Source: Thermoplasmata archaeon (GTDB taxonomy: Archaea > Thermoplasmatota > Thermoplasmata > Lutacidiplasmatales > UBA184). Taken from it: DNA of 5,461 nt. Below the pieces are notes generated by a model. It did no database searches. It was not told the DNA's origin and saw only the letters and a program-made list of their open reading frames with translations. The position numbers and the translations under genes were made by a program. This document shows, piece after piece, positions 1-5,336 of the stretch. The number at the start of each line of letters is the position of its first letter. Position 1 is the first letter of the stretch. Where the stretch lies: positions 1 through 5,461 of the forward strand of contig JAJZMW010000093.1 of assembly GCA_021848165.1 (NCBI GenBank). The letters are read 5' to 3'.

Positions 1-2063
1 ACCGGGACATGGGGGCGCCCCAGCTCGTCGTCGAGGACCTGTGGGAGCTCCTCCAGTACCACGTCACGACCTACTTCGACAACCAGACGAGCGGCATCCC
101 GCCGGCGCGCCACCGCTCCGGCCGCCCGCTCAAGACCCTCGCCCAGCGCCTGAAGGGGAAGGACGGCCGGTTCCGCTCGAACCTCTCGGGAAAGCGGGTC
201 AACTTCTCGGCGCGTACGGTCATCAGCCCGGACCCGCTCCTCTCGATCAACGAGGTCGGCGTTCCGGCCGAGATCGCGCGCGGGCTCACGGTCCCTCTCG
301 AGGTCACCGTCCACAACCAGGCGATCGCGCAGGAGCTGGTCAAGCGGGGTCCGACCCCGCCGCCGACCGAGGACGGGCGCTACCGCTGCGGCGTGAACTA
401 CGTCGTGCGCGACGACGGCCAACGGATCAAGGTGATGGAGAAGAACGCGGAGGCGTGCGCGGAGCTCGTCACGCCCGGCTGCATCGTCGAGCGCCAGCTC
501 ATCGACGGTGACATCGTCCTGTTCAACCGGCAGCCGAGCCTGCACCGGATGAGCATGATGGCCCACTTCGTTCGGATCCTCCCGAACAAGACGTTCCGCT
601 TCAACCTGTGCGACTGCCCGCCGTACAACGCCGACTTCGATGGCGACGAGATGAACCTTCACGTCCTCCAGAGCCAAGAGGCCCGGGCGGAGGCGAAGGT
701 GCTCATGAAGGTCGAGGAGCACATCCTCTCGCCGCGGTACGGCGGCCCGATCATCGGGATGCTGCACGACCACATCACGGCGGCGTTCTTGCTGACGTAC
801 CAGAACCCGACGTTCTCGACCAGCGAGGTCGCCTACCTCCTCTCGAAGCTCCGCTACCCGACCCCCCCGCCGGCGGGGACCGACAAGGCCGGGGCGCCGT
901 TCTGGACGGGCAAGCAGCTGTTCAGCCTGACCCTCCCGAGCGACCTCACGCTCGAGTTCCGCTCGAACATCTGGTCGAAGTGCGACTGCCCCCCCGGGCA
1001 CTGCAAGCACGACTCGACCGTGATCATCGAGAACGGCATCCTGAAGGCCGGGACGATCGACAAGAAGGCGATCGCCTTCGAGAAGGGGGCGATCCTGGAC
1101 GCGATCGCCCGCAACTACGGGATGGCCCGCGCGCGGCAGTTCCTGGACGAGATGAGCCGCCTCGCGATCACCGCGATCGGGCTCAAGGGCCTCTCGACCG
1201 GGATCGACGACGAGGACGTCCCCGAAGGAGCGCAGAAGGAGATCGCGAAGGCGCTCGCGGCGGCCCGGATCAAGGTCAACGAGCTGGTGGAGCAGTACCG
1301 CGACGGGGAGCTCGAGCAGATGCCGGGCCGCTCGCTCGAGGAGACGCTCGAGGTCATGGTCCGCCGCGAGCTCGGCATGGCCCGCGACCAGGCCGGTGAG
1401 ATCGCGGGGCGCTATCTCGGACTCGAGAACCCCGCCGTGATCCTCGCGAAGTCCGGCGCCCGCGGTTCGATGCTCAACCTGACGCAGATGGCCGGGGCGG
1501 TCGGGCAGCAGTCGGTGCGGGGGGAACGCCTCCTGCGCGGCTACTACAACCGGACGCTGCCGCACTTCGCCCGCGGCGACCTCGGGGCCGACGCGCGGGG
1601 GTTCGTGAGCTCGAACTATAAGCACGGGCTCTCGCCGACGGAGTACTTCTTCCATTCGATGGGCGGCCGCGAGTCGCTCGTTGATACCGCCGTCCGGACG
1701 AGCCGCTCGGGGTACATGCAGCGGCGGCTGATCAACGCCCTCGAGGACCTCAAGGTCGTCGAGGACCGCACCGTCCGCAACACCGCGGGCACCATCATCG
1801 AGTACCAGTACGGCGAGGACGGGATCGACCCGACCCGCTCCTACCAGGGCCACGCGGTCGCCGTCGACGAGATCCTCGCCCGGGTCCTCGGCCGACGCAT
1901 CCGCGGCGGGGGCGAGGGCGGCGGCGACTTCGGCACGCTCCCCCCGGTCACCGAGGAAGAGATGGACCTCCAGGCGGAGGCCCAGCTCGAAGAGGAGGCC
2001 GAGGAAGAGGAGACCGAGGACGTCGGCTCTCCCGAAGAGGGCGGCGAGTTCGGAGGGGAGTGA
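1..2063 (+). CDS. rpoA1: DNA-directed RNA polymerase subunit A' (5'-truncated)
   Basis: This is the N-terminal part of the split largest subunit of archaeal RNA polymerase, homologous to the first two thirds of Rpb1/beta'. The frame is open from the left edge (codons start at base 3), and the ATG at 9 is internal, since the family normally reads RDxGAPQL here; the clamp and its N-terminal zinc site lie outside the window. Numbering from that Met, the metal-binding loop NADFDGD is at residues 207-213 (bases 627-647), with the three Asp that hold the catalytic Mg. A Cys/His cluster CDCPPGHCKH is at 325-334. The SGARGS segment and the bridge helix (MGGRESLVDTAVRTSRSGYMQRRL) follow near bases 1450-1730. 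Gly556 of the usual MGGREGL is Ser. After the conserved end (about base 1892) there is a 56-residue tail, first Gly-rich and then strongly acidic. Its stop codon lies just before rpoA2, so the two are almost certainly co-transcribed. Identity is certain; only the tail is unusual. Confidence 0.98.
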   Translation, partial: RDMGAPQLVVEDLWELLQYHVTTYFDNQTSGIPPARHRSGRPLKTLAQRLKGKDGRFRSNLSGKRVNFSARTVISPDPLLSINEVGVPAEIARGLTVPLEVTVHNQAIAQELVKRGPTPPPTEDGRYRCGVNYVVRDDGQRIKVMEKNAEACAELVTPGCIVERQLIDGDIVLFNRQPSLHRMSMMAHFVRILPNKTFRFNLCDCPPYNADFDGDEMNLHVLQSQEARAEAKVLMKVEEHILSPRYGGPIIGMLHDHITAAFLLTYQNPTFSTSEVAYLLSKLRYPTPPPAGTDKAGAPFWTGKQLFSLTLPSDLTLEFRSNIWSKCDCPPGHCKHDSTVIIENGILKAGTIDKKAIAFEKGAILDAIARNYGMARARQFLDEMSRLAITAIGLKGLSTGIDDEDVPEGAQKEIAKALAAARIKVNELVEQYRDGELEQMPGRSLEETLEVMVRRELGMARDQAGEIAGRYLGLENPAVILAKSGARGSMLNLTQMAGAVGQQSVRGERLLRGYYNRTLPHFARGDLGADARGFVSSNYKHGLSPTEYFFHSMGGRESLVDTAVRTSRSGYMQRRLINALEDLKVVEDRTVRNTAGTIIEYQYGEDGIDPTRSYQGHAVAVDEILARVLGRRIRGGGEGGGDFGTLPPVTEEEMDLQAEAQLEEEAEEEETEDVGSPEEGGEFGGE
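2052..2056 (+). promoter_or_regulatory. Ribosome binding site for rpoA2
   Basis: GGAGG lies within the last codons of rpoA1 and fits the archaeal anti-Shine-Dalgarno sequence. It is 9 bases from the ATG at 2066 but only 3 from a GTG at 2060 that overlaps the rpoA1 stop. The spacing is why ATG 2066 was chosen as the rpoA2 start; GTG 2060 would add only Met-Thr. Confidence 0.6.
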
Positions 2064-2065
2064 CG

Positions 2066-3382
2066 ATGCCCGAGGAGAAAGGGAGCCGGGAGGCGTTGGC
2101 CGCGCGGATCGAAGAGGTCGCCCGCCAGTCGGGGGTCACGTTCCCCCCGTCGCTGGTCGCCGAGCTCCGCTCGAAGATCGGCCACCTGCGCCTCACCCCC
2201 GCCGAGACGACCAAGGCGATCCGTGCGATCGCGGAGAAGTTCGCCCGGGCGGAGGTCGATGCGCACGAGTCGGTCGGGATCATCGCGGCGCAGTCGATCG
2301 GAGAGCCGGGCACGCAGATGACGCTGCGGACGTTCCACTACGCCGGGGTCGCCGAGATGAACGTCACGCTCGGCCTGCCCCGCCTGATCGAACTGGTCGA
2401 CGCGCGTCGCGTCCCGTCGACGCCGATGATGACCGTCTACGTCGACCCGAAGCACCGCAAGGACCGCGCCGCGGTCCAGAAGATCGCGCTGCAGATCGAG
2501 GTGACGACCGTCCCGGACGTCGCGACGGTCGGCACGGTCGTCGAGCAGCTCAAGGTCGTCGTGACCCCGCAGGTCGAGCTGCTCAAGGCGCGGGGGATCC
2601 AGCGCGCCGATCTCGAGCGCCAGCTCGCGGAGGGCGTGGACGCGCGGGCGTTCGAGCTCAAGCCCGGGACCGGCTCCGGCGAGGGCCGCTCGATCGAGAT
2701 CCATCTCAAGGAACGCCCTGAGCCGACGCCGAAGGCGAAGAAGGACGAACCGGTCGAGGAGCTGCCGTACCGCAAGCTCCTCCTCGCGAGCGAGGAAGCG
2801 AAGGCGGTGCGGATCCAGGGGGTCGCGGGGATCAAGCGCGCCCTCATCCGCCGCGAGAAGGACGAGTATGTCATCTACACCGAGGGATCGAACCTCCAGG
2901 AGGTCCTCGACATCGCGGGCGTCGACGGCGCGCGGACGACGACGAACTCCGTCTTCGAGATCTACCGCGTCTACGGGGTCGAGGCGGCGCGCGTCGCCCT
3001 GATCCACGAAGCGGGCCGGACGCTCAGCGAGCAGGGGCTCGGCGTCGACATCCGCCACCTGATGCTCGTCGCCGACGTGATGACGAACGAAGGGGACATC
3101 CGGGCGATCGGCCGCCACGGGATCTCCGGCAAGAAGACGAGCGTGCTCGCGCGCGCCGCCTTCGAGATCACCGCCGCGCACCTCCTCCACGCCGCGATCA
3201 CCGGGGAGACCGACGAGCTCAAGGGCGTCGCCGAGAACATCATCGTCGGGCAGCCGATCACGCTCGGCACCGGCGCCGTCAACCTCGTCTATCGCCCGCC
3301 GGTCGCCCCGGTCGCCCCGGCCGCCCCGCCCCCCGAGACGGCGGCCGTGGAGACCGAGAAGCCCGCCGAGGAGGTCGCGTAG
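2066..3382 (+). CDS. rpoA2: DNA-directed RNA polymerase subunit A''
   Basis: This is the C-terminal part of the split largest RNA polymerase subunit (438 residues). It pairs with A' to complete the active centre. Residues 68-115 carry the universally conserved stretch ESVGIIAAQSIGEPGTQMTLRTFHYAGV followed by the NVTLGLPRLIEL segment. This is the trigger loop, and His91 (bases 2336-2338) corresponds to the catalytic-site His of Rpb1. The C-terminal half has the expected IKRALIRR, DEYVIYTEGSNL, DIRHLMLVADVMT and GHGISGKK-like (here GRHGISGKK) blocks. Two departures stand out: a Pro/Lys-rich linker of about 15 residues near bases 2713-2766, and a tail of about 29 residues rich in Pro, Ala, Val and Glu after GTGAVNLVY. 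The ATG at 2066 is preferred to GTG 2060 for Shine-Dalgarno spacing. The next gene starts on the base after the stop, so translation of the two is probably coupled. Identity is certain; the exact start is slightly uncertain. Confidence 0.97.
   Translation: MPEEKGSREALAARIEEVARQSGVTFPPSLVAELRSKIGHLRLTPAETTKAIRAIAEKFARAEVDAHESVGIIAAQSIGEPGTQMTLRTFHYAGVAEMNVTLGLPRLIELVDARRVPSTPMMTVYVDPKHRKDRAAVQKIALQIEVTTVPDVATVGTVVEQLKVVVTPQVELLKARGIQRADLERQLAEGVDARAFELKPGTGSGEGRSIEIHLKERPEPTPKAKKDEPVEELPYRKLLLASEEAKAVRIQGVAGIKRALIRREKDEYVIYTEGSNLQEVLDIAGVDGARTTTNSVFEIYRVYGVEAARVALIHEAGRTLSEQGLGVDIRHLMLVADVMTNEGDIRAIGRHGISGKKTSVLARAAFEITAAHLLHAAITGETDELKGVAENIIVGQPITLGTGAVNLVYRPPVAPVAPAAPPPETAAVETEKPAEEVA
3301..3327 (+). 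repeat. Three tandem 9-base units in the rpoA2 tail
   Basis: Two exact copies of GGTCGCCCC and a third with one change (GGCCGCCCC) lie head to tail. They encode the repeated Val-Ala-Pro / Ala-Ala-Pro part of the A'' C-terminal tail. The array keeps the reading frame and looks like a small slippage expansion within a disordered tail rather than a mobile or regulatory element. Confidence 0.7.
3370..3375 (+). promoter_or_regulatory. Ribosome binding site for rpl30e
   Basis: GGAGGT sits inside the last codons of rpoA2, 7 bases before the ATG at 3383. This is a strong Shine-Dalgarno match at good spacing, and it supports the chosen start and independent re-initiation on the polycistronic mRNA. 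Confidence 0.65.
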
Positions 3383-3670
3383 ATGGATCTCGCGCACGCC
3401 CTCAAGGTCGCGCTCGAGACCGGCACCGTCCGCCTCGGACTCGCGGAGACGGTCGCCGCCGCCGACTCGGAGAAGGCGCGGCTCCTCATTGTCTCGAAGA
3501 GCTGCCCGGACCCGACCCTCACGGGCGAGAAGCGCCGGCACCGCATCCCGATCTACCATTACGACGGGACCGCCGTCGAGCTGGGGCAAGCGTGCGGGCG
3601 CCCGCATCCGATCAGCGCGTTGGCGATCGTCGACCCCGGCCAGAGCGCCATCCTCTCCCTCGAGACCTGA
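3383..3670 (+). CDS. rpl30e: Ribosomal protein eL30 (L30e)
   Basis: This is a 95-residue protein of the L7Ae/L30e RNA-binding family and a component of the large ribosomal subunit. Family hallmarks are visible: the N-terminal LAHALKVALETGTVRLG segment, the central strand KARLLIVSKSCPDP, the IPIYHYDGTAVELGQACGRPHPISALAI block, and the DPGQSAILSL end. Length fits the family (about 95-105). It is divergent in the usual RNA-contact region. The family commonly has a Lys after the Thr in the first helix (such as STLKAL) and AxNxP after the central strand, but this protein reads ETVAAA and SKSCP. The loop between CPD and IPIYHY also seems a few residues shorter. It begins on the base after the rpoA2 stop, in its standard operon place, which backs the assignment. 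Whether it still binds the same kink-turn RNA in the same way cannot be judged from sequence alone. Confidence 0.93.
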   Translation: MDLAHALKVALETGTVRLGLAETVAAADSEKARLLIVSKSCPDPTLTGEKRRHRIPIYHYDGTAVELGQACGRPHPISALAIVDPGQSAILSLET

Positions 3671-3677
3671 CGAGGAG

Positions 3678-3705
3678 GCGGGGCGTCGGCGACGCGGCCC
3701 CCCGC
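3678..3705 (+). other. Potential RNA hairpin in the rpl30e-nusA spacer
   Basis: GCGGGG (3678-3683) can pair with CCCCGC (3700-3705). Inside it CGTC (3684-3687) pairs with GACG (3691-3694) around a GGC loop, leaving a 5-base bulge. It lies just after a GAGGAGG run (3672-3678) that has no in-frame start codon nearby. The 64-base spacer has no other gene. The DNA is very GC-rich, so a chance structure is possible. Confidence 0.35.
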
Positions 3706-3734
3706 GCACCACGCCCAAGGCCCCCTCACGAACG

Positions 3735-4160
3735 ATGCCCGAGATCGCGCTCGACAACGAGACGCTCGGCTACCTGCGCCTCTTCGAGGAGGCGACGGGC
3801 GCCCGCGTCCGGGACTGCTTCTTCGCCGAAGAGAAGCTCGTCTTCCTGGTCGAGCCGGCGGACCTGATCCGCGCCGTCGGACCGGGCGGCGTGCGCGTCG
3901 ACCGGCTCAAGGAGATCCTCAAGAAGGAGATCGCGGTCGTCGCCTACTCGGACGACCCGGCGACGCTCGCCCGGAACGTCTTCTACTTCTTCCAGCCGAC
4001 GTCCGTCGAGATCGTCCCGAAGGGCCGGGGCCGGCACGCGACCGTCACGGTCGACCCGGCGTGGAAGGCACGGGCGATCGGCAAGCAGGGACGCAATCTC
4101 AAGGTCGCCCGCGCGATCCTCGCCCGCCACACGGACGTCCAGAGCGTCAGCGTCGCCTGA
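3735..4160 (+). CDS. nusA: Archaeal NusA-like transcription elongation factor (two KH domains)
   Basis: This is a 141-residue protein made of two consecutive KH RNA-binding domains, the short archaeal form of NusA without the bacterial N-terminal polymerase-binding and S1 domains. KH1 carries its GxxG loop as GPGG at residues 49-52, followed by VRVDRLKEILKKEIAVVAYSDDP. KH2 carries GKQG at residues 116-119, followed by RNLKVARAILARHTDVQSV. Length matches the archaeal family (about 140). It lies 64 bases after rpl30e in the typical rpoB-rpoA1-rpoA2-rpl30e-nusA order, so it probably binds nascent RNA together with the polymerase made by the same operon. The ATG at 3735 is the only ATG, GTG or TTG in frame between the rpl30e stop and the first conserved residues. 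No Shine-Dalgarno is seen directly before it, so initiation may depend on coupling or a longer leader. Identity is secure; its role in antitermination in archaea is not established. Confidence 0.94.
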   Translation: MPEIALDNETLGYLRLFEEATGARVRDCFFAEEKLVFLVEPADLIRAVGPGGVRVDRLKEILKKEIAVVAYSDDPATLARNVFYFFQPTSVEIVPKGRGRHATVTVDPAWKARAIGKQGRNLKVARAILARHTDVQSVSVA

Positions 4161-4184
4161 CGTCGCGCTCGGACCGCGCCGCGG

Positions 4185-4223
4185 GGACGTGCGCCTCTGA
4201 GGCGCCGGAGCGAGCGCACGTCC
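4185..4223 (+). repeat. Strong inverted repeat / hairpin after nusA
   Basis: GGACGTGCGC (4185-4194) and GCGCACGTCC (4214-4223) are perfect 10-base reverse complements. Inside, CTCTG (4195-4199) pairs with CGGAG (4206-4210) with one G-U pair, leaving a CGA bulge on the 3' side and an AGGCGC loop. An alternative smaller hairpin, GCGCC/GGCGC (4191-4195 with 4201-4205), uses part of the same strand. No T run follows, so it is not a usual archaeal poly-U terminator. It is the most prominent structure in the 150-base nusA-HAD spacer. Confidence 0.6.
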
Positions 4224-4265
4224 GGCCGGGAGCCGGTCGGGCGGCCTCGGGCGGGGGCCGCATCG

Positions 4266-4271
4266 CTATTT
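4266..4271 (+). promoter_or_regulatory. Weak TATA-like box for the HAD gene
   Basis: CTATTT is the only AT-rich run in the nusA-HAD spacer and is surrounded by nearly pure G+C. An archaeal start about 25 bases downstream would give a short leader (from about 4291-4296) that still contains the GGGGGGAG run before the proposed start. There is no purine-rich BRE before it. This is a candidate only. Confidence 0.25.
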
Positions 4272-4297
4272 GCGCCGGGGCATGGCGGGGTCACGCA

Positions 4298-4305
4298 GGG
4301 GGGAG
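4298..4305 (+). promoter_or_regulatory. Shine-Dalgarno-like run that decides the HAD start
   Basis: GGGGGGAG ends 5 bases before ACG 4311, which is where a start codon would be expected. It is 2 bases before GTC 4308 and too far from the GTG at 4491 to serve it. It is the main reason to place translation initiation at or next to 4311. Confidence 0.4.
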
Positions 4306-4310
4306 CGGTC

Positions 4311-5024
4311 ACGACCGAGCGCATCCGATTCGTCTTCTTCGATCTCGGCGGCACCCTCCTCGACGAGCGCGACTACCTCACGTGGGCCGAGCTCGCGCGG
4401 CGCTTCTCGCTCGAGTTCGATCCGGACGTCCTCGCGCACGCCTTCCGCGAGGTCGAACGCGAGATCGACGTCGAGGGAGGGTCGGCGGATGTGGTGGAGT
4501 TCTGGCGGAGGACCCTCGCCCGCGCCGCGGAGCGGGAGGTGAGCCTGTCGACGGCGCAGCGGTTCGTGGACGATGTCGCTCGTCGGGAGACCCCGGCGCA
4601 TCTCTTCTCCGATGTGCGCCGGTGCCTGGACGATCTCGCGAGCGAGCACCGTACCCTCGGCGTCATCAGCAACTCCCGATCCGAGGCGAGCGTCCGACGC
4701 CTGCTCGATCGCGCGGGGATCGTCGACCGGTTCGCGACCGTCACGAGCTCGGGGACCGAGGGGGTTCGCAAGCCGGATCCGGAGATCTTCCGACGGGCGC
4801 TCGCGCGCGCGCACGCGCGGGCGGAGGAGTCGTTCTACGTGGGGAACCTCGAGTGGACCGACGCGCGCGCCGCGCGGGCGGCGGGGGTCGCCTCCGTCTG
4901 GCTGAACCGGGAGGGGGTGGGGTACACCCTCGACCCGCCCGAGGTGAACTCGCTCCTCGAGGTGCCGAACTGGGTGCGCCGGCTCGAGGGCTCCCCGGAG
5001 AAGTATCCCGCACGCCGCCGTTAA
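4311..5024 (+). CDS. HAD-superfamily hydrolase-like protein with no standard start codon
   Basis: This is a haloacid dehalogenase fold protein, probably cytoplasmic. Counting from ACG 4311 it has 237 residues, normal for the C1-cap class. Motif I is VFFDLGGTLLDE with the nucleophile Asp11. A helical cap of about 95 residues follows, then motif II (VISNS, Ser120), motif III (VRKPDPEIF, Lys154) and motif IV (VGNLEWTD, Asp184). Two standard acidic residues differ. The second Asp of DxD, the acid/base in phosphatases, is Gly13, and the first Asp of motif IV (GDxxxxD) is Asn179. Substrate and activity are therefore unknown. The frame is open from the nusA stop, but no ATG, GTG or TTG occurs before GTG 4491, which lies inside the cap and would remove motif I. 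ACG 4311 sits 5 bases after GGGGGGAG and would be a perfect ATG with one base change (giving MTERIRF). A missing base in the G run joining ATG 4282 is the other option. Fold and frame are clear; the start is not. Confidence 0.82.
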   Translation, partial: TTERIRFVFFDLGGTLLDERDYLTWAELARRFSLEFDPDVLAHAFREVEREIDVEGGSADVVEFWRRTLARAAEREVSLSTAQRFVDDVARRETPAHLFSDVRRCLDDLASEHRTLGVISNSRSEASVRRLLDRAGIVDRFATVTSSGTEGVRKPDPEIFRRALARAHARAEESFYVGNLEWTDARAARAAGVASVWLNREGVGYTLDPPEVNSLLEVPNWVRRLEGSPEKYPARRR

Positions 5025-5028
5025 ATAG
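5021..5028 (+). promoter_or_regulatory. Probable TATA box of the 16S rRNA transcript
   Basis: TTAAATAG is an isolated AT-rich octamer in GC-rich DNA and resembles the archaeal TATA consensus; it overlaps the TAA stop of the HAD gene (5022-5024). A start about 25 bases downstream falls near 5050, giving a leader of roughly 285 bases before the 16S. No good BRE precedes it (the flank is CGCCGCCG), and no better TATA-like element was seen between it and the 16S gene. Confidence 0.45.
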
Positions 5029-5050
5029 GGAGCCATTCTCGGTACTCTCG

Positions 5051-5083
5051 GCGCCCGCGTTCCCTTCGGGGAGCGCGGAGCGC
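5051..5083 (+). repeat. Long hairpin with a UUCG tetraloop
   Basis: The arms CCGCGTTCCC (5055-5064) and GGGAGCGCGG (5069-5078) pair over 10 bases with one G-U pair, closing a C(UUCG)G loop, which is known to be exceptionally stable. After one bulged A (5079) four more pairs form (5051-5054 with 5080-5083). No T run follows, so it does not look like a terminator for the HAD gene. It begins almost exactly where transcription from the TATA-like box should start, so it may cap the 5' end of the rRNA precursor. Confidence 0.6.
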
Positions 5084-5144
5084 GGGGCGTCGCCACGGCG
5101 AGCCGGGGATCCGTGATCCGGCCTCTTCCAAGGCAGCGCCACAC

Positions 5145-5181
5145 GATGGCCCGATGGGGCGTGGAGCCCCGAGAAACCATC
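5145..5181 (+). repeat. Leader hairpin with purine-rich internal loop
   Basis: GATGG (5145-5149) pairs with CCATC (5177-5181), and GGGGC (5156-5160) pairs with GCCCC (5166-5170) around a GTGGA loop. Between them is an internal loop of CCCGAT facing GAGAAA. Such loops are typical protein-binding or cleavage sites in RNA, but no known motif was matched. Confidence 0.4.
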
Positions 5182-5295
5182 CCTGGAGACGGGGAGCGAC
5201 CTCTCGGGACTGACGAGGAAGATCGAGAAACGTACGCGAATAGCTCATCCAGTACGCAAAAGAGCAATTCCGCCAGTCAGTTTGGATCGGTTGCG

Positions 5296-5328
5296 ACTCG
5301 TGCGAAGGATGCACATCGTCGAACGAGT
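5296..5328 (+). repeat. Hairpin just upstream of the 16S 5' end
   Basis: ACTCGT (5296-5301) pairs with ACGAGT (5323-5328). Inside, CGA (5303-5305) pairs with TCG (5319-5321) and GAT (5308-5310) with ATC (5315-5317), closing a GCAC loop. The hairpin ends about 8 bases before the mature 16S start, so it may help processing at the 5' end. Pairing is interrupted by small internal loops, so the confidence is moderate. Confidence 0.4.
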
Positions 5329-5336
5329 GTGCGAAA

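Larger units (their letters stand above)
5050..5336 (+). other. Predicted 5' leader of the rRNA precursor
   Basis: This stretch of about 290 bases has no convincing gene. It lies between the candidate TATA box and the mature 16S and can form several hairpins, listed separately. The second half (about 5220-5336) is clearly less GC-rich than the surrounding genes. Archaeal 16S precursors normally have a long processing stem made with sequence after the 16S. Its 5' half should be here, but its partner is outside the window, so it cannot be located. Confidence 0.5.

Noticed and set aside
1841..3757. A 638-codon open frame on the minus strand
   Set aside because: It lies opposite rpoA1, rpoA2 and rpl30e. 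Its product is an Arg/Asp/Leu-rich string with no recognisable domain. It is a shadow of GC-rich codon use.
4158..4310. Readthrough of the nusA TGA to make a NusA-HAD fusion
   Set aside because: The frame is open between them, but stops are rare in GC-rich DNA. The joining stretch is an Arg/Pro/Gly-rich string with no domain, and NusA already has its normal length.
4482..4493. GTG 4491 as the true HAD start
   Set aside because: It lies about 150 bases past motif I and would remove the nucleophile and part of the cap. The upstream frame encodes a normal N-terminus.
4061..5116. A 351-codon + strand frame overlapping nusA and HAD
   Set aside because: Arg/Gly/Pro-rich and out of frame with both recognised proteins. 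It is a composition artefact.
5210..5219. CTGACGAGGA shared with 3667-3676 after rpl30e
   Set aside because: A single 10-base match without shared flanks or structure is compatible with chance. It was not taken as a common regulatory site.
4266..5267. A 333-codon minus-strand frame opposite the HAD gene
   Set aside because: No family features, and it runs across the rRNA promoter and leader. The + strand frame has clear HAD motifs.
5256..5267. A boxA-like TTGCTCTTTTGC in the rRNA leader
   Set aside because: It reads this way only on the minus strand, so it would not be present in the rRNA transcript as an antitermination signal.
5100..5336. A tRNA or other known small RNA in the leader
   Set aside because: No T-loop or cloverleaf arrangement was found, and the hairpins do not match a known family.
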